NCBI GenBank assembly: GCA_963210315.1
Contig: OY723301.1
Location: 1,736,001-1,800,000, forward strand
DNA from: Rhynchopus euleeides
Lineage: Eukaryota > Euglenozoa > Diplonemea > Diplonemida > Diplonemidae
Reading direction: 5' to 3'
Length of the DNA stretch: 64,000 bases
This document shows positions 42,705 to 53,140 of the stretch, piece by piece (within the stretch, counting starts at the first letter, position 1; every line of letters starts with the position of its first letter). The position numbers were made by a program, and so were the translations under genes. Below the pieces are notes generated by a model, which saw only the letters and a program-made list of their open reading frames with translations, made no database searches and was not told the DNA's origin.

Positions 42705-45700
42705 TCACGCGTTCAGGTAGTCCTTCTCGTCGTGCTCCGTTACCCCTGCCTCGGCCAGGTAGCGCAGTGCCTCCTTGCAGTTGTGCAACAGCAGGTTGTG
42801 CACGTTTGTGGCTGTGAGGTGGTGTCGGGCCGACGCTGTCGCGGGGCAGCCGAAGAAGAGGTGCTTCAGTGAGACCCCAGGCGGGGGGTGGCCCGGCGCA
42901 TGCTTCAGGCAGGGTTGGCAAGGTGGTTGTGCCGTGCCCGGGATGTCGTGGTCGTAGACCAGGCGGTGGTGGTCGGCCCGGAGTCGGCGGATGGTGGTTT
43001 CCCCTAAGCGGGTGAGTCCCTCCATGCGGAGGTCGGGGCGTTGCAGTCGCGTCTCCCCGATTCCCGAACGGTACGCGTACACGCTGTCCGTGCGGGGCAC
43101 CGTTGCGTCGTTGTAGATGTGTCGGCGGAGGACGACACGAGCCGACGCGAGGCTAACCGGTTCCACCTGCGGCCGGAAGGCACCGATTTGCGCCTGTTTG
43201 TCAGCGAGTTCGTTCCCTGCTACCCCAACGTGTGACGGGATGTAGCGGAGGTGGGTGGTGACATCGTGGGTTTGGGCGAGCTCGTTCAACCACCTCCAGA
43301 TGTCCCATTCGGTGGATCCTCTCGCTCGCTGCGGGCCGCTCAGCAGCGCGTTCAGTGCGCTCTGCGAGTCTGTGAGGATGGCGATCGTTTCGCCTGGGGA
43401 TACCAGGGTGCATAGGTGAGCGAGGGATTCTCTGATGGCCACCAGCTCCGCCTGGTAGCTGATGCAGCGGAGTCCTGCCGGCCAGGCGAGCTTTTTCCTG
43501 AGGCGGCCCTCCGGCATGCTGTACACCGCTGCTCCTGCGCCGCCCTGCTGTTGCCGCGATGTGGAGTTGGAGACTGACCCGTCGGTGTACACATGCCAGG
43601 CGCATGTCGGGAGGGCCTGGATGGTCTGCTCTGCCAGGTCCCGGAGGGTGTCTTTCGGGGTGGCGGCCTTTGGGGCGGTGAGCCCCGGCAGCGTCGCCAG
43701 GATGTGTACTCGTGGCAGCACCAGGTTCCATTCCCAGGGGGGGATGGGGTGTGCTGCATGCAGGGGGGCCAGCAGGGGGGTGCGCCCGTCGACCTTCGAG
43801 GATTTCACCAGACTCCGTGCCTGATGTAGCCAGCTGCCTCCCGTGTTCCCGGTGTTTAGTTGCGCCCGGTATCCTGGGGAGTGGGGCACGCGGCGGAAGC
43901 GTTCGTGGTCTGTGCACACCGCGACCTTGAAGTCGAGGTCGAGGTCTCGCAGGTGTGATTCCCAGAGGAGCTTTGCCGTGCTGGTGTTCTTCATACAGCC
44001 CGTGATGATCAGGGCTGCCATGCGGTGGACATCTCGCAGGCGTTTGAGGTTCTTCGTGGACAGGCCAGGGGTGTAGACGCTGGCGGCGTACATCAGGATG
44101 GGGTAGACATATGTCAGGTAGGCCTGGCGCAGCGTGTCTCCACTTGAGCCCCAGTCAGTGCCTGCCAACATACGCAGAATGCTCAGGCGTCGCATGCAGG
44201 TGGTCACGACGTGGTCGACGTGGTCTGTCATCGTGTGGCAGGCATCGATGTAGACCCCGAGGTACTTCGCTGTCGATTCGTGCTGGAGGGGGGTGCCGTC
44301 TGGGAGCTCCATGCGTCTGTGCTCGCCCAACGCTGCGGGCGTCGTTCCCATCAGCGTGTAGCAGCACTTACTGGGGGAGAGCTGCAGCCCGTGGAGTGGG
44401 ATTTCGGCGGCGAGTGTGGATATGACGCCCTGTGCGGTGCTTAGGGCTTCAGTGTAGTTGTCCCCGACGACGAGTACTGCGATGTCATCTGCGAACACCG
44501 CTGGGTGGATGTTAGGGGAGGCGGTGATGGCTCGAGATACATCGTCCATCACGCAGTTGAAGAGCAGGGGCGAGAGCACTGTTCCCTGCGGGACCCCGTT
44601 GTTGAAGTCGTAGTAGTCGCTTCTTACCCCGTGCACCTGTGCGGCGGCTCGGCGGTTGCTGAGGTAGTTGTGTAGCCATCTGGTGAATTTCGGGGGGAAG
44701 CCCTTCCGTCTGACACTGTTGATGACTGCGTGCTTGCTGACCTTGTCGAAGGCTTTCTCGAGGTCGAAGTACAGGGTGACAGCTGCCTTTCCGGAGGAGA
44801 GGGCGTCCGTTGCTGTTTGGGTGATGTAGGCTAGTTGGTCGGTTGTCGATCTCAGCCGCTGGAACCCTGCCTGGTTCGCGCAGTGCCCCTCCACCTGTGG
44901 GTAGGCGTCGTCGAGCATGAGCTGCTCCATGCGCCTCTTCACCATTTTTTCTAGCACCTTGCACGCTGTGCTGGTGAGCGCGATTGGTCGGTACGAGGAC
45001 GCTGCCGTTGCTGGCTTCCCCGGTTTCAGGATCGGGATGATGACTGCTCGTGTCCACGCGTCGGGGAGGATGCCGCTGTTCCACGACAGGTTGAGCACAT
45101 GCAGGAGTCCCTGCCGTGCCTGGGGGCCCAGATGCATCAGCAGCTCGTTGTTGAGGTCGTCAGGCCCTGGGGATTTCCGCTCCTGCAGTTCGGATAGAGC
45201 CGCGTTCAGCTCCTCTTTGGAGAAGTCGTCTTCGGCAGCTGAGAGCTCGGGGGGTGTCTGGTCATTCGCATGCTGCGGGGTGTGTGCTGCTTGTGGCTGT
45301 TGGTCGCTTCCTTCGCTGATCTTGGCGTAGTGGCTGCAGAGGAGGTCCGCCTTAGCTTTGGGGTCGGTCACCGGGACCCCTCCGTCGACAAGTGGGAAGG
45401 CAGCCTGTTGGATTTTGCGACCGTCGAGTTCTCGCACAAGCCGGAAGGTGGCGCCGAGGTCGCTGCTGGTGCTCGCGGCCTGGCACCTGGTTTCCCAGGT
45501 TGTGCGCTTTGCTTCGAGGACGGCGTTGGTGGCGTCGGTGGTCAGCTTGTCCAGCTTGTCGTAGTCGTCCTGGGACAGGTGTGCGGTCTGGGCGTGTCTG
45601 CGCGATTCCTCGTTTCGCGCCCGTATCGCACGTTTCACCTTGCTTGTGAACCACCGCTTGCGGGGGCGAGAGCTTCGCTTCGTCGGGATGTGTTTGGCTG

Positions 45701-46670
45701 CGACCGTGCGTACCAGTCCCAGCCACTTGTGGAAGGATTCCTTCGGGTCATTCCACTTCGTCACTTTGCGTGACAGCCGTTCCAGCTCCTCAGTGAATGC
45801 GGGCCAGTCTGCCGCTGCCCAGTTCCATAGTTGGCGGGCTTTGGCTGCCGGGTGTGTGGCTGCAGCTGGCGTTCGTGCAAAGGGGACGGTGTATTGTATG
45901 GCGAAGTGATCGGACTGCCACTGGTCTAGGGTATTCCAGGTGACCTCCCCCAGCTCGTAGTGGGCGAAGACAATGTCCGGCGAGGACTTGGAGTCGCGGC
46001 GCATGCGTGTGGGGTGGTCAGGGTCGTTGCACAGCGACATGCCGTTGAGGAGGGACCAGTGGTACAGGTCTGTTCCCTTGTCGTCGCAGCGCGCATGTTT
46101 ATCCCAGGCACGGTTGTGGATGTTGAAGTCGCCGGCGATGATGGACTCCGGCGTGTGTGGTAGCAGGGATGTAGAGAAGTCGTCGCGGCGTGGGTCGTTG
46201 CTAGTGCCGACTCCCGAGGGGCGGTATACATTGGTGAAGGTGATAGCGCTTTCCGGCCCCGTGACGCGCACCGTGAGGGTCTCGGTCACACTGGCGTTTG
46301 GTGCGGTGGCAATAAGAGTCGCGTGTAGGTCCTCCCGCACTAGGGTTGCGATCCCGCCTCCGGAGGTGAGCGTCCCCTTACAGCGCTTCTGGGTGCGGCG
46401 TCGGAGAAAGACGGAGTAGCCCGGGAACTTGGGGCCCCCCCCCTGTGCTGCTCGGAGTTCCTGCAGATGCACTACGTCATACCGCTGGGTTGCGAGGTGG
46501 TGCTGGAGCTCCGCCCTTTTTGCCTCGGTGAGTCCGTTGCAGTTCCAGGTCAGGCACTTGAGGTGCTGCGCCGGGCCAGGGTTCTGCTCGATGTCACCCG
46601 CCCTGAGGAGGAGGTCACGCCCGGTCTCGTAGATGTGGCGCTGCAGGCCTGGAGATGGCGGGCCTCCCCG
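42705..46670 (-). CDS. LINE ORF2: 2A-like motif, AP endonuclease, reverse transcriptase, RNase H, CCHC motif
   Basis: Open on the minus strand from just after a TGA (46671-46673) to 42705, 1321 codons plus stop. In order: GDIEQNPGP, the 2A consensus; the endonuclease, starting LTWNCNGL about ten residues later, with AGDFNIHNRAW and SDHFAI; RT with the catalytic FADD box near 44480-44500; RNase H with YTDGS, the Glu in YQAELVAI, TDSQSALNAL and SHVGVAGNELAD; and a C-terminal CX2C...HX4C motif (CQPC...HLFFGC). EN-RT-RNH order with an N-terminal 2A matches I/ingi/L1Tc-type non-LTR elements. There are no internal stops, so it looks recently active. No ATG exists between the TGA and the endonuclease, so translation must depend on the upstream frame, non-AUG initiation or readthrough. 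Confidence 0.9.
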   Translation of the reverse strand, partial: RGGPPSPGLQRHIYETGRDLLLRAGDIEQNPGPAQHLKCLTWNCNGLTEAKRAELQHHLATQRYDVVHLQELRAAQGGGPKFPGYSVFLRRRTQKRCKGTLTSGGGIATLVREDLHATLIATAPNASVTETLTVRVTGPESAITFTNVYRPSGVGTSNDPRRDDFSTSLLPHTPESIIAGDFNIHNRAWDKHARCDDKGTDLYHWSLLNGMSLCNDPDHPTRMRRDSKSSPDIVFAHYELGEVTWNTLDQWQSDHFAIQYTVPFARTPAAATHPAAKARQLWNWAAADWPAFTEELERLSRKVTKWNDPKESFHKWLGLVRTVAAKHIPTKRSSRPRKRWFTSKVKRAIRARNEESRRHAQTAHLSQDDYDKLDKLTTDATNAVLEAKRTTWETRCQAASTSSDLGATFRLVRELDGRKIQQAAFPLVDGGVPVTDPKAKADLLCSHYAKISEGSDQQPQAAHTPQHANDQTPPELSAAEDDFSKEELNAALSELQERKSPGPDDLNNELLMHLGPQARQGLLHVLNLSWNSGILPDAWTRAVIIPILKPGKPATAASSYRPIALTSTACKVLEKMVKRRMEQLMLDDAYPQVEGHCANQAGFQRLRSTTDQLAYITQTATDALSSGKAAVTLYFDLEKAFDKVSKHAVINSVRRKGFPPKFTRWLHNYLSNRRAAAQVHGVRSDYYDFNNGVPQGTVLSPLLFNCVMDDVSRAITASPNIHPAVFADDIAVLVVGDNYTEALSTAQGVISTLAAEIPLHGLQLSPSKCCYTLMGTTPAALGEHRRMELPDGTPLQHESTAKYLGVYIDACHTMTDHVDHVVTTCMRRLSILRMLAGTDWGSSGDTLRQAYLTYVYPILMYAASVYTPGLSTKNLKRLRDVHRMAALIITGCMKNTSTAKLLWESHLRDLDLDFKVAVCTDHERFRRVPHSPGYRAQLNTGNTGGSWLHQARSLVKSSKVDGRTPLLAPLHAAHPIPPWEWNLVLPRVHILATLPGLTAPKAATPKDTLRDLAEQTIQALPTCAWHVYTDGSVSNSTSRQQQGGAGAAVYSMPEGRLRKKLAWPAGLRCISYQAELVAIRESLAHLCTLVSPGETIAILTDSQSALNALLSGPQRARGSTEWDIWRWLNELAQTHDVTTHLRYIPSHVGVAGNELADKQAQIGAFRPQVEPVSLASARVVLRRHIYNDATVPRTDSVYAYRSGIGETRLQRPDLRMEGLTRLGETTIRRLRADHHRLVYDHDIPGTAQPPCQPCLKHAPGHPPPGVSLKHLFFGCPATASARHHLTATNVHNLLLHNCKEALRYLAEAGVTEHDEKDYLNA
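46572..46619 (-). other. 2A-like ribosome-skipping motif
   Basis: Translation of the minus strand gives RDLLLRAGDIEQNPGP. The D-(V/I)-E-x-N-P-G-P core is complete, and the upstream helix-prone Leu-rich residues are typical of active 2A sequences. Skipping between the last Gly and Pro would release a product starting P-A-Q-H-L, directly at the endonuclease. Confidence 0.85.
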
Positions 46671-47435
46671 TCAGTTGAAGAGGACCTCTTCGCACTGACG
46701 TTTGTGCAACCGCTCCTTCGGGTGCTTTGTGCGCAGGGTTGCGGTCCGGGACGGAGAGAGTGCCCGGCTCTTCTTCTTGGGGGTTAGCCCCGTGTGGGTT
46801 CTGGCCGGGGAGGCGGACTTCGGGGGTGAGCCCTTGGTCCCCCGGTTTGGGGTGGTGGCGGCCGGCTCGGTCTTTCGGGAGGGGGAGCTGGTGCCCGGCT
46901 TGGTGGTCTTCTTCGGTTTTGACTGCGGATGTGCTGCCGCCTCCAGGTGCTGCAGGCGGGCCTGCATTGCCTGCAGGGCGGCCGCGAACTGTCTCTCCTG
47001 GTTCGCGGCCCGCTCCTCTGCAGCGGCTGCCCGCCGCTCTGCCTCGGCAGCACGCTGTTCCGCCTGCTCGAGGAGGGCTTGCACCCTGGCGAGGTTGGCG
47101 GCGGCGGCGGCGGCTGCTGCGGCGGCGGCGGCGGCGGGGTCGGTGGTAGTGGTGGTGGCGTGGGGGGGGCCGCTGTCCTTCATCTCAGCGTCGGTCGTGG
47201 CCCCCTTCTTCTTCGTCTTCTTCTTTGTCTTCTTACTCGCCAGCTCACTCCCCGGCACTCCTCCCTTCGGCTGCTCCGGTGCTGCGGGTGGTGGGGTCGG
47301 CTCCGGTGGGGGCTTGGTGCGCTTTGGCCTCCGCCGGCGGGGGAAGAGCCCCAAGTCCTCGGGTTCGCGGTACCGCCGCAACACCAGGTAGGTGTTGTTG
47401 TCGACGCAGTACGCGTGGAGGCCGCTGTGGGGTTT
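46671..47435 (-). CDS. LINE ORF1-like coiled-coil protein, in frame with ORF2 across one TGA
   Basis: The minus-strand frame is open from 47435 (after a TAA) to a TGA at 46671-46673, and the same frame continues into the 2A and ORF2. It reads a basic stretch (FPRRRRPKRTK), a Lys block, an Ala run, a coiled coil rich in Gln/Glu/Ala/Arg (LLEQAEQRAAEAERRAAAAE), then a Lys/Ser/Pro-rich tail (SPARTHTGLTPKKKSRALSP). This composition suits a nucleic-acid-binding ORF1p. No ATG occurs until 47183, inside the protein, so the start is uncertain (5' loss or non-AUG start). A TATAAAAA word lies on the minus strand at about 47433-47440. Confidence 0.6.
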   Translation of the reverse strand, partial: KPHSGLHAYCVDNNTYLVLRRYREPEDLGLFPRRRRPKRTKPPPEPTPPPAAPEQPKGGVPGSELASKKTKKKTKKKGATTDAEMKDSGPPHATTTTTDPAAAAAAAAAAAAANLARVQALLEQAEQRAAEAERRAAAAEERAANQERQFAAALQAMQARLQHLEAAAHPQSKPKKTTKPGTSSPSRKTEPAATTPNRGTKGSPPKSASPARTHTGLTPKKKSRALSPSRTATLRTKHPKERLHKRQCEEVLFN

Positions 47436-47442
47436 TTATAAG

Positions 47443-48045
47443 CCCCAGGCTTGGTGGTTCAGTCCCACCAGCCCTGGGGTTGAGCTGTCCGGAGTAAAGT
47501 CAAGCAAATAGACCGGTCCTTGCCTGTCTGGAATGGATTGGGGTGGTGTGCTGGCGAGAACAGGGCGTGTCCTATTTCCCCTTTTTTTGCCCCTCTTTGG
47601 AGCACGCAGGACGCCGGCCAGTTCCACAGCGCCCGGTAGGACTTCAGTCGGCCCTGCTGTGTTCTGCCAAGAGACAAACCTGGCGGCACCACCCGGAATG
47701 ATGCAGAGGCATAAATTTCAAGGGTGCGGCGGCACGGTCGAGGTGTGCCTCTGACGTGCCTGCGTGAAGCGAAGGAGGTGTTATGCAGACATGGCTGGCA
47801 TGCGGGTGGTGTCGTCGGGAATGGCTGTGGCGTTGCACAGCGCCTGTTTTAACACAAACCAATGGTGGTGAAACACGTCGATTATGTGGATTTGGATGCC
47901 CGTCCCCCCACCCGTGGAACTTATCGTCGTGCCTTTGGGGATCACTTCACAAGGGCCTGGTTCCCCAAACCCGAATCACAGTCACACCCACAGCTGCACC
48001 GTCCTGCACAGGTGATAACCGTACACTATTCTGGAGGGCAGCATC
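47443..48045. other. Region between LINE 5' side and CAP gene
   Basis: No gene recognised. The exact 5' end of the LINE is not visible. The CAP gene leader has CCTGCACAG about 37 nt before the ATG. Confidence 0.45.
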
Positions 48046-49686
48046 ATGCGTGTTGTGTCGGCCTGTCTTGCGATGGCGGTGTTGGCGGTGGCTCAGGAAA
48101 ACTGCGACTCCGACTTGGGGTGGTGCACAGGTGGCAGGCGGGCCTGTACCGACATATTGGGGAGCAGCAAGTGCACAGCGTTCCTTGACGCAGGCTACAG
48201 CTGCTACGAGCTAGTGAAGGTGTGGAAGGCCTGCAGCGAATGCACGTGCAGCTCTGAGTTCTGGGATGGCATGCCCGACCCTGCACCACCGACAGGGACG
48301 TGCACCGGCAGTGCTGACGGGACGTGCCGGGACCTGCCGACTGAAGCACAGGTGGCACAGATCCTGTCACGGCACAACGAGTACCGGTCACACCACGGGG
48401 CGTGCCCGCTGACTTGGAGTGCAGAGATTGCTGCGTGGACACAGGGCAGCCAGGGCTTCATCACGACGTGCAGCTCAGGGTCGATGACGCACAACGCAGA
48501 AGGGCCTTACGGGGAGAACATCTACGTGACGTTCAGCAGCGGGGAGCGCAACATGTACGGGCTGGACATGGGCGAGGGTGTGCACGCGTGGTACTGTGGG
48601 GAGGAGGGGTGCTACGACTACGCCAACGGTGGGTTCGCGTCGGCCACAGGGCACATGACACAGGTGGTGTGGAAGGACTCCACCCAGATCGGGTGCTCCA
48701 TCTGCACGAAGGACTCCGGTGTGTTCCTGATGTGCAACTACGCCGCACCCGGCAATGAAATCGGGCGCTTCGACACGAACGTGTTGCCCCCAAACACCGA
48801 GCCGGTGTGTGCAGGCACCACTACCGCACCGACACCTGTGCCCACGCCCGCCCCAACTCCGCTTCCAACACCTGTCCCGACTGATGCACCGACGCCTGTG
48901 CCCACTCCGGTGCCGACGCCGATTCCGACTGATGCACCGACACCCGTTCCGACACCTGTGCCCACGCCCGTCCCGACACCAGTTCCAACACCTGTCCCGA
49001 CTGACGCACCGACGCCTGTGCCGACGCCAATGCCAACCGACGCACCGACGCCTGTGCCCACTCCGGTGCCGACACCGATGCCGACTGACGCACCGACACC
49101 CGTTCCGACACCTGTGCCCACCGACGCACCCACACCTGTCCCGACACCTGCACCCACACCCCCTGTGGCGGAGTGCCGCGGGACCCTGACGTGGGGTTTC
49201 GACACCCCCAGCAGCACAGAGGGCACGGGGGGGTCCTACAGCCGCTACTGCAAGAAGGGCTCAGGGTCGCTGCGCCTCAGGCGCCGCCGCTCCTCCGCCA
49301 CCTTCCGCCCCGGCTACGCCATGCAGCCCTCCTCCTTCTCGCTGTACGCACAGGTCTTCTCCAGCAACTCCCAGATGGCTGTGCAGCTGCGGTCCTCACA
49401 GGGCGCAGCACTGCAGATTGTGCACGCCGCACACTCGCGTCTCTACTACAGTGTGGACGGGGGACAGGTGTGGGCTTACACAGCCCCTGGCAGCACTGAA
49501 TGCTTTACGTGGCAGTCCGTGGCCGTGGCATTCGACTGGGCGCAGCGCACCTTCCAGGTGCTCCTGGACGGCAAGGCAGAGCCGCACACACCACTGCCTG
49601 CTGGGTTTAACGACGTGGTTGACGTCACCATCTCTGTTGCACGCTACGCCCCCATCTACCTCGATGATGTGAGGCTCACTTGCTAG
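48046..49686 (+). CDS. Secreted CAP/SCP-domain protein with Pro-Thr repeat linker
   Basis: 546 aa. A signal peptide (about 1-17) is followed by a short Cys-rich region (to about residue 75), then a CAP domain (about 100-255) with [27 protein letters not shown] (CAP1) and [11 protein letters not shown] (CAP2). The linker (about 260-375) is made of [10 protein letters not shown] and [10 protein letters not shown] units, likely extended and O-glycosylated. The C-terminal module (about 380-546) ends [10 protein letters not shown] and resembles the LamG-like module in the astacin proteases of this window. CAP proteins are extracellular and often bind sterols or other lipids; the actual role here is unknown. 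Confidence 0.88.
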   Translation: MRVVSACLAMAVLAVAQENCDSDLGWCTGGRRACTDILGSSKCTAFLDAGYSCYELVKVWKACSECTCSSEFWDGMPDPAPPTGTCTGSADGTCRDLPTEAQVAQILSRHNEYRSHHGACPLTWSAEIAAWTQGSQGFITTCSSGSMTHNAEGPYGENIYVTFSSGERNMYGLDMGEGVHAWYCGEEGCYDYANGGFASATGHMTQVVWKDSTQIGCSICTKDSGVFLMCNYAAPGNEIGRFDTNVLPPNTEPVCAGTTTAPTPVPTPAPTPLPTPVPTDAPTPVPTPVPTPIPTDAPTPVPTPVPTPVPTPVPTPVPTDAPTPVPTPMPTDAPTPVPTPVPTPMPTDAPTPVPTPVPTDAPTPVPTPAPTPPVAECRGTLTWGFDTPSSTEGTGGSYSRYCKKGSGSLRLRRRRSSATFRPGYAMQPSSFSLYAQVFSSNSQMAVQLRSSQGAALQIVHAAHSRLYYSVDGGQVWAYTAPGSTECFTWQSVAVAFDWAQRTFQVLLDGKAEPHTPLPAGFNDVVDVTISVARYAPIYLDDVRLTC

Positions 49687-52604
49687 GCTTTGATTTGCTT
49701 TGCCTCACCTTGCCTCGGGCAGGGTGGGAAACTGTATGGGTCTGCAGGCGAAGTCCCTCGCTGGTTAGCGGCCCTGGCATCGTAGTTATTTTACTGATTC
49801 ACGTGAAATTTTATTTTCGTAGGAGTGCAGAGTCACACCAAGGGTACTACCCCTGCTCTCGATGTGACCTCCATACACACACCGTTTGGTGTGATCCGTT
49901 TCTTTCCAACCCCCCTCCGCTGCGATACCATCTGCTTATCTATTGCCCCCACAAGCCCCTCCCCGCCCCCTGAAGCCTAAAGAGACCCCCACCCCATTGC
50001 CCCTGCCCTCTTGCTATATCTTTGTTTTGTTTGATTTTGTGTCTTGGCCCAAACCACCCAAATCCCCCCCCCCTCCACACACTAACATTGCAAGAAGGTG
50101 CTGGGAGACTTACTTTTCCATTCACTCTCGACGATCAAAACCCCCCCCCCCCCTCCACACACACACCCGCCACTTACACACATCTCTCCCTGTCCTGCCT
50201 GTTGACCCTTCTTTACAAACTCAGCCCCCTCGACCCCCCCCCTCTCCACCCCCGCTTTGTTTCCCATTTTGTGTCTTGCTATGAACCTTGGTGCCCCATT
50301 CTCCTTCGGGAGGGGGGGGTGTGGAGTGGAGGGGGGGCGAGGGGCGGTAGGAGCTGTTCCTGTCTTCTTTTTCTCACGGCGGGATCTGGTTGCGCCCGGC
50401 AGGCAGTGGAGGTAGCACCGGAGTTCACTCGGCGCGACCTACACTAGACTAGAAAGATTAACGTGTGTGTGTGTGAAGACAGTAGAGATCACACCAAGAG
50501 CAAGTGTCTCGGTGTGTCCACATTGCTATAAAAAGATTCATGTATTACGTTCATAATGGTTCAAAGGCTTAACGCGCGTGTTTTTTGTGTGTGCGTGGAT
50601 TCCATCCCAGAATAGTATGCGAGAACGCCCCTCATTATCTGTGACCCCTCGTCCTTCCCCTTTCCCTCCCCTTTGGTCTCTGCTCGCATGCAGAATATAG
50701 CGCAATACGATGCACTGCACTGCGCCACCAACGCGGCTTCACGCGAGCAGTTCCGCCCCCCTTCACCTTTGCCCCAGCTGCCTTCCCGATGTGCCTGCGT
50801 TGATGCATCCTTTGCTGGAATGATCACCGCAGCCATGCAGGCGGGTGTGGGGGCGAGCCTCTTGACTGTTCAACCACACCCCCAAGGTGGGGGGCCAGAG
50901 GTACGCCCAGTCCCTCTCAACAAACAGCGCTGCTCAGTGCACGGCCAGAGATAAACACTTTTCAAAAGAACGTTAAAAATCGATCCCCGGGTATCTCTGG
51001 GGAAAACAGACACGCCCAGCCCCCCTCTATGCAGCGGCATCCAGCTGATCGTGACTTCTCTTCAGCCACCATGTGTGCCGCTCGACTCCCTCTGCCCTGT
51101 CTGTCTGTGCGAGGATATCCAGTGTCCATTAAGAACTGCCATCCCCGATTGTACACACCGCAGCCTTGTTAAGCTGTGTGTGCAGCGGTGATACAGGCAC
51201 AGCGATGCCGGCCCAAAAAGGATACATTGCGAAGACAATAAAGATGCACCGGCGTGGATTACTTTTGCCGTGCACAGCTGCTCCTGCTTGGGTGGGGTAT
51301 TTTTTTGTCTTGTGATATTTTCCACCAGTGTCTTTCCGCATTCTCGCCGTCCAATTCTGATATTCAATGCGAGATGTGTCCCATCGCAGGTGCCTTGCCT
51401 GAGAGGACACAGCAACGACATTCCGGCACAAAGATTGGAGGGCTCGAACTTGCCTTGCCCTCCCCCGCCTTTGTGCCGTTGCGATTCATCTGAAATACCA
51501 AATGCCCTTTTCTTGTTTTCAATTCAACCATTCGAAAAATGCCTCGTGTGCTGGGCTTTCTGTTTTCCTCTCTGCATCTATCCCCCCCTCCCACCCCCCA
51601 CCGCCCAGACGGGTCGTACCACAGAACGCTCATTCGTCCTTGAGTCGGTTGTTACGTGGTCAGCGGCGGTGGTGACGACCACCGGTCCCTGCGCCACGCG
51701 TGAACAAACACTGAACCCAAGCAGTGCCTGTCACGATTCCCACACACGGTTGTCTGCGGTGAGGAAAAGAGACGCCGTAGCGTCTCTGGAAAAACCTGCC
51801 GCTGGTTAGCAACCTGGGGTGCCATCCCCCTAAGTGTGGGGAGACCCGGTGGCTCATGGTGAGTATCCGGAAGTCCCACGCGGAGTGAGGGCAATTGGCT
51901 AGTTTTTACCCATTGGGAAGACACTTTGGGTAGTGCACTCCTACGTTTTTCCATCCCTTTCGGACTTCGTCCTGTCCCCCACAATTGCGAGTCCTCATCA
52001 CGCACCGTGACTTACTGGACCAATCCCCCCAGTACGGTTGGATTACACTGGTTGTCCTGTAAAGTCGGACTCAGACACGCATCGGCGGGGGTCAAACCCA
52101 GCTCATCGAGCTCGGATGGATCTTCGTCACGGCTCCGTGGAGGGCAGTCGCTGCGGATGACAGGACGAGGGCGCGCCCGGCCCCCAGTGGAGGTCTTGGG
52201 ATCTCGGTTCTTTGGGCTCAGGGTTCCCCCTTCATAGGCCAGGTCACCACCCCGGCTATTTCGGCTCCATGTAAAAGACATTTCAGCACCGAGGTAGCCA
52301 CCCCACCGCTGACTCTGTTCACCCCCCGCGCAGTGCAATGCGAGGGGATTAGCAGGGGCGCCACGTGCAGGCGTCAGGCGGCTTTAACCCCCTCAGAACG
52401 CTCATTCGTCCCAAATCAGCGCCTTTTGTCTTTTGTTTGTCTTTTTTCATTTCAAAGTTTTTTCAGCAACGCTGAAAAAGCTTTGTTTTTCTCATCGATC
52501 GCGAGATACCCCCAGTCCCCCCTCCCTCCACACCCTGTGATGCCGCAACACTCACAGGCTTCGGGTGATACCCGCATTTAGAGTGAAGGGAGGGGGGGGG
52601 GGTA
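49687..52604. other. Intergenic region, no gene recognised
   Basis: Contains one intact copy of the repeat at 50419-50545. A minus-strand frame at 52012-52338 has no domain. G-runs precede the TA at 52603. Confidence 0.45.
50419..50545 (+). repeat. Intact copy of the ~125-bp repeat
   Basis: Reads CACTAGACTAGAAAGATTAA, then ACGTGTGTGTGTGTG, then AGATCACACCAAGAGCAAGTG, then ATAAAAAGATTCATG. It matches both halves flanking the retroelement at 34331-35398 and thus represents the empty site structure. Confidence 0.65.
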
Positions 52605-52790
52605 GGGGGGGTCATAAGCCCCCCTAAAAACGTACGAAAACCAAAATTTTCAACATACCATCAGAACCGCCCTAATACCTGATCTGACCCGAAAATCCGA
52701 CCCATACCCCCCCGGAAACTGTCTGGGGCCCACTTGTGACACCTGATACGCACTTTTGTGATGATTTTTTGGGGTCCTAAAAAATGTACC

Positions 52791-53105
52791 TCAGTTTCGT
52801 ACCTTGCCTTTGTACCTGAACCACTCCCGACCGCATTCTTTCGTTCTTTGCCTTTTCTGCGGTGGTTCTGGCTCAGGTGGCACGCATGTTGCCTTCCCCA
52901 GTGCCTCGGCAAGGTCTTTCTTGACCTGATTAGTGGGAATGTTGTGTTGTTGCGTCAGCAGAATGAGTTCAGCCACCTTCTGGGTGTAGTACTTCGATCG
53001 CATATGGGTCATTGTGAGTACTTCGTACGCCTGGGAGGCTGCATCGGCATTAGTAGGCAGCGTTGTAGATGCTTTTGCTTCGTCGATCTTAGCCTGTGAA
53101 GGCAC
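52791..53105 (-). CDS. Transposon-internal frame B, function unknown
   Basis: 104 codons open, no ATG at its start (GTG); a splice-acceptor-like TTCACAG precedes AKIDEAK at about 53096, so it may be a second exon of the frame upstream. Contains a helical stretch (QKVAELILLTQQHNIPTNQV) and a basic tail. The last part lies in the right-hand arm region of the minus strand. Confidence 0.3.
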   Translation of the reverse strand: MPSQAKIDEAKASTTLPTNADAASQAYEVLTMTHMRSKYYTQKVAELILLTQQHNIPTNQVKKDLAEALGKATCVPPEPEPPQKRQRTKECGREWFRYKGKVRN

Positions 53106-53140
53106 GATTGGGATATTGTACGCCCTGAGAGCCGAAGTGG

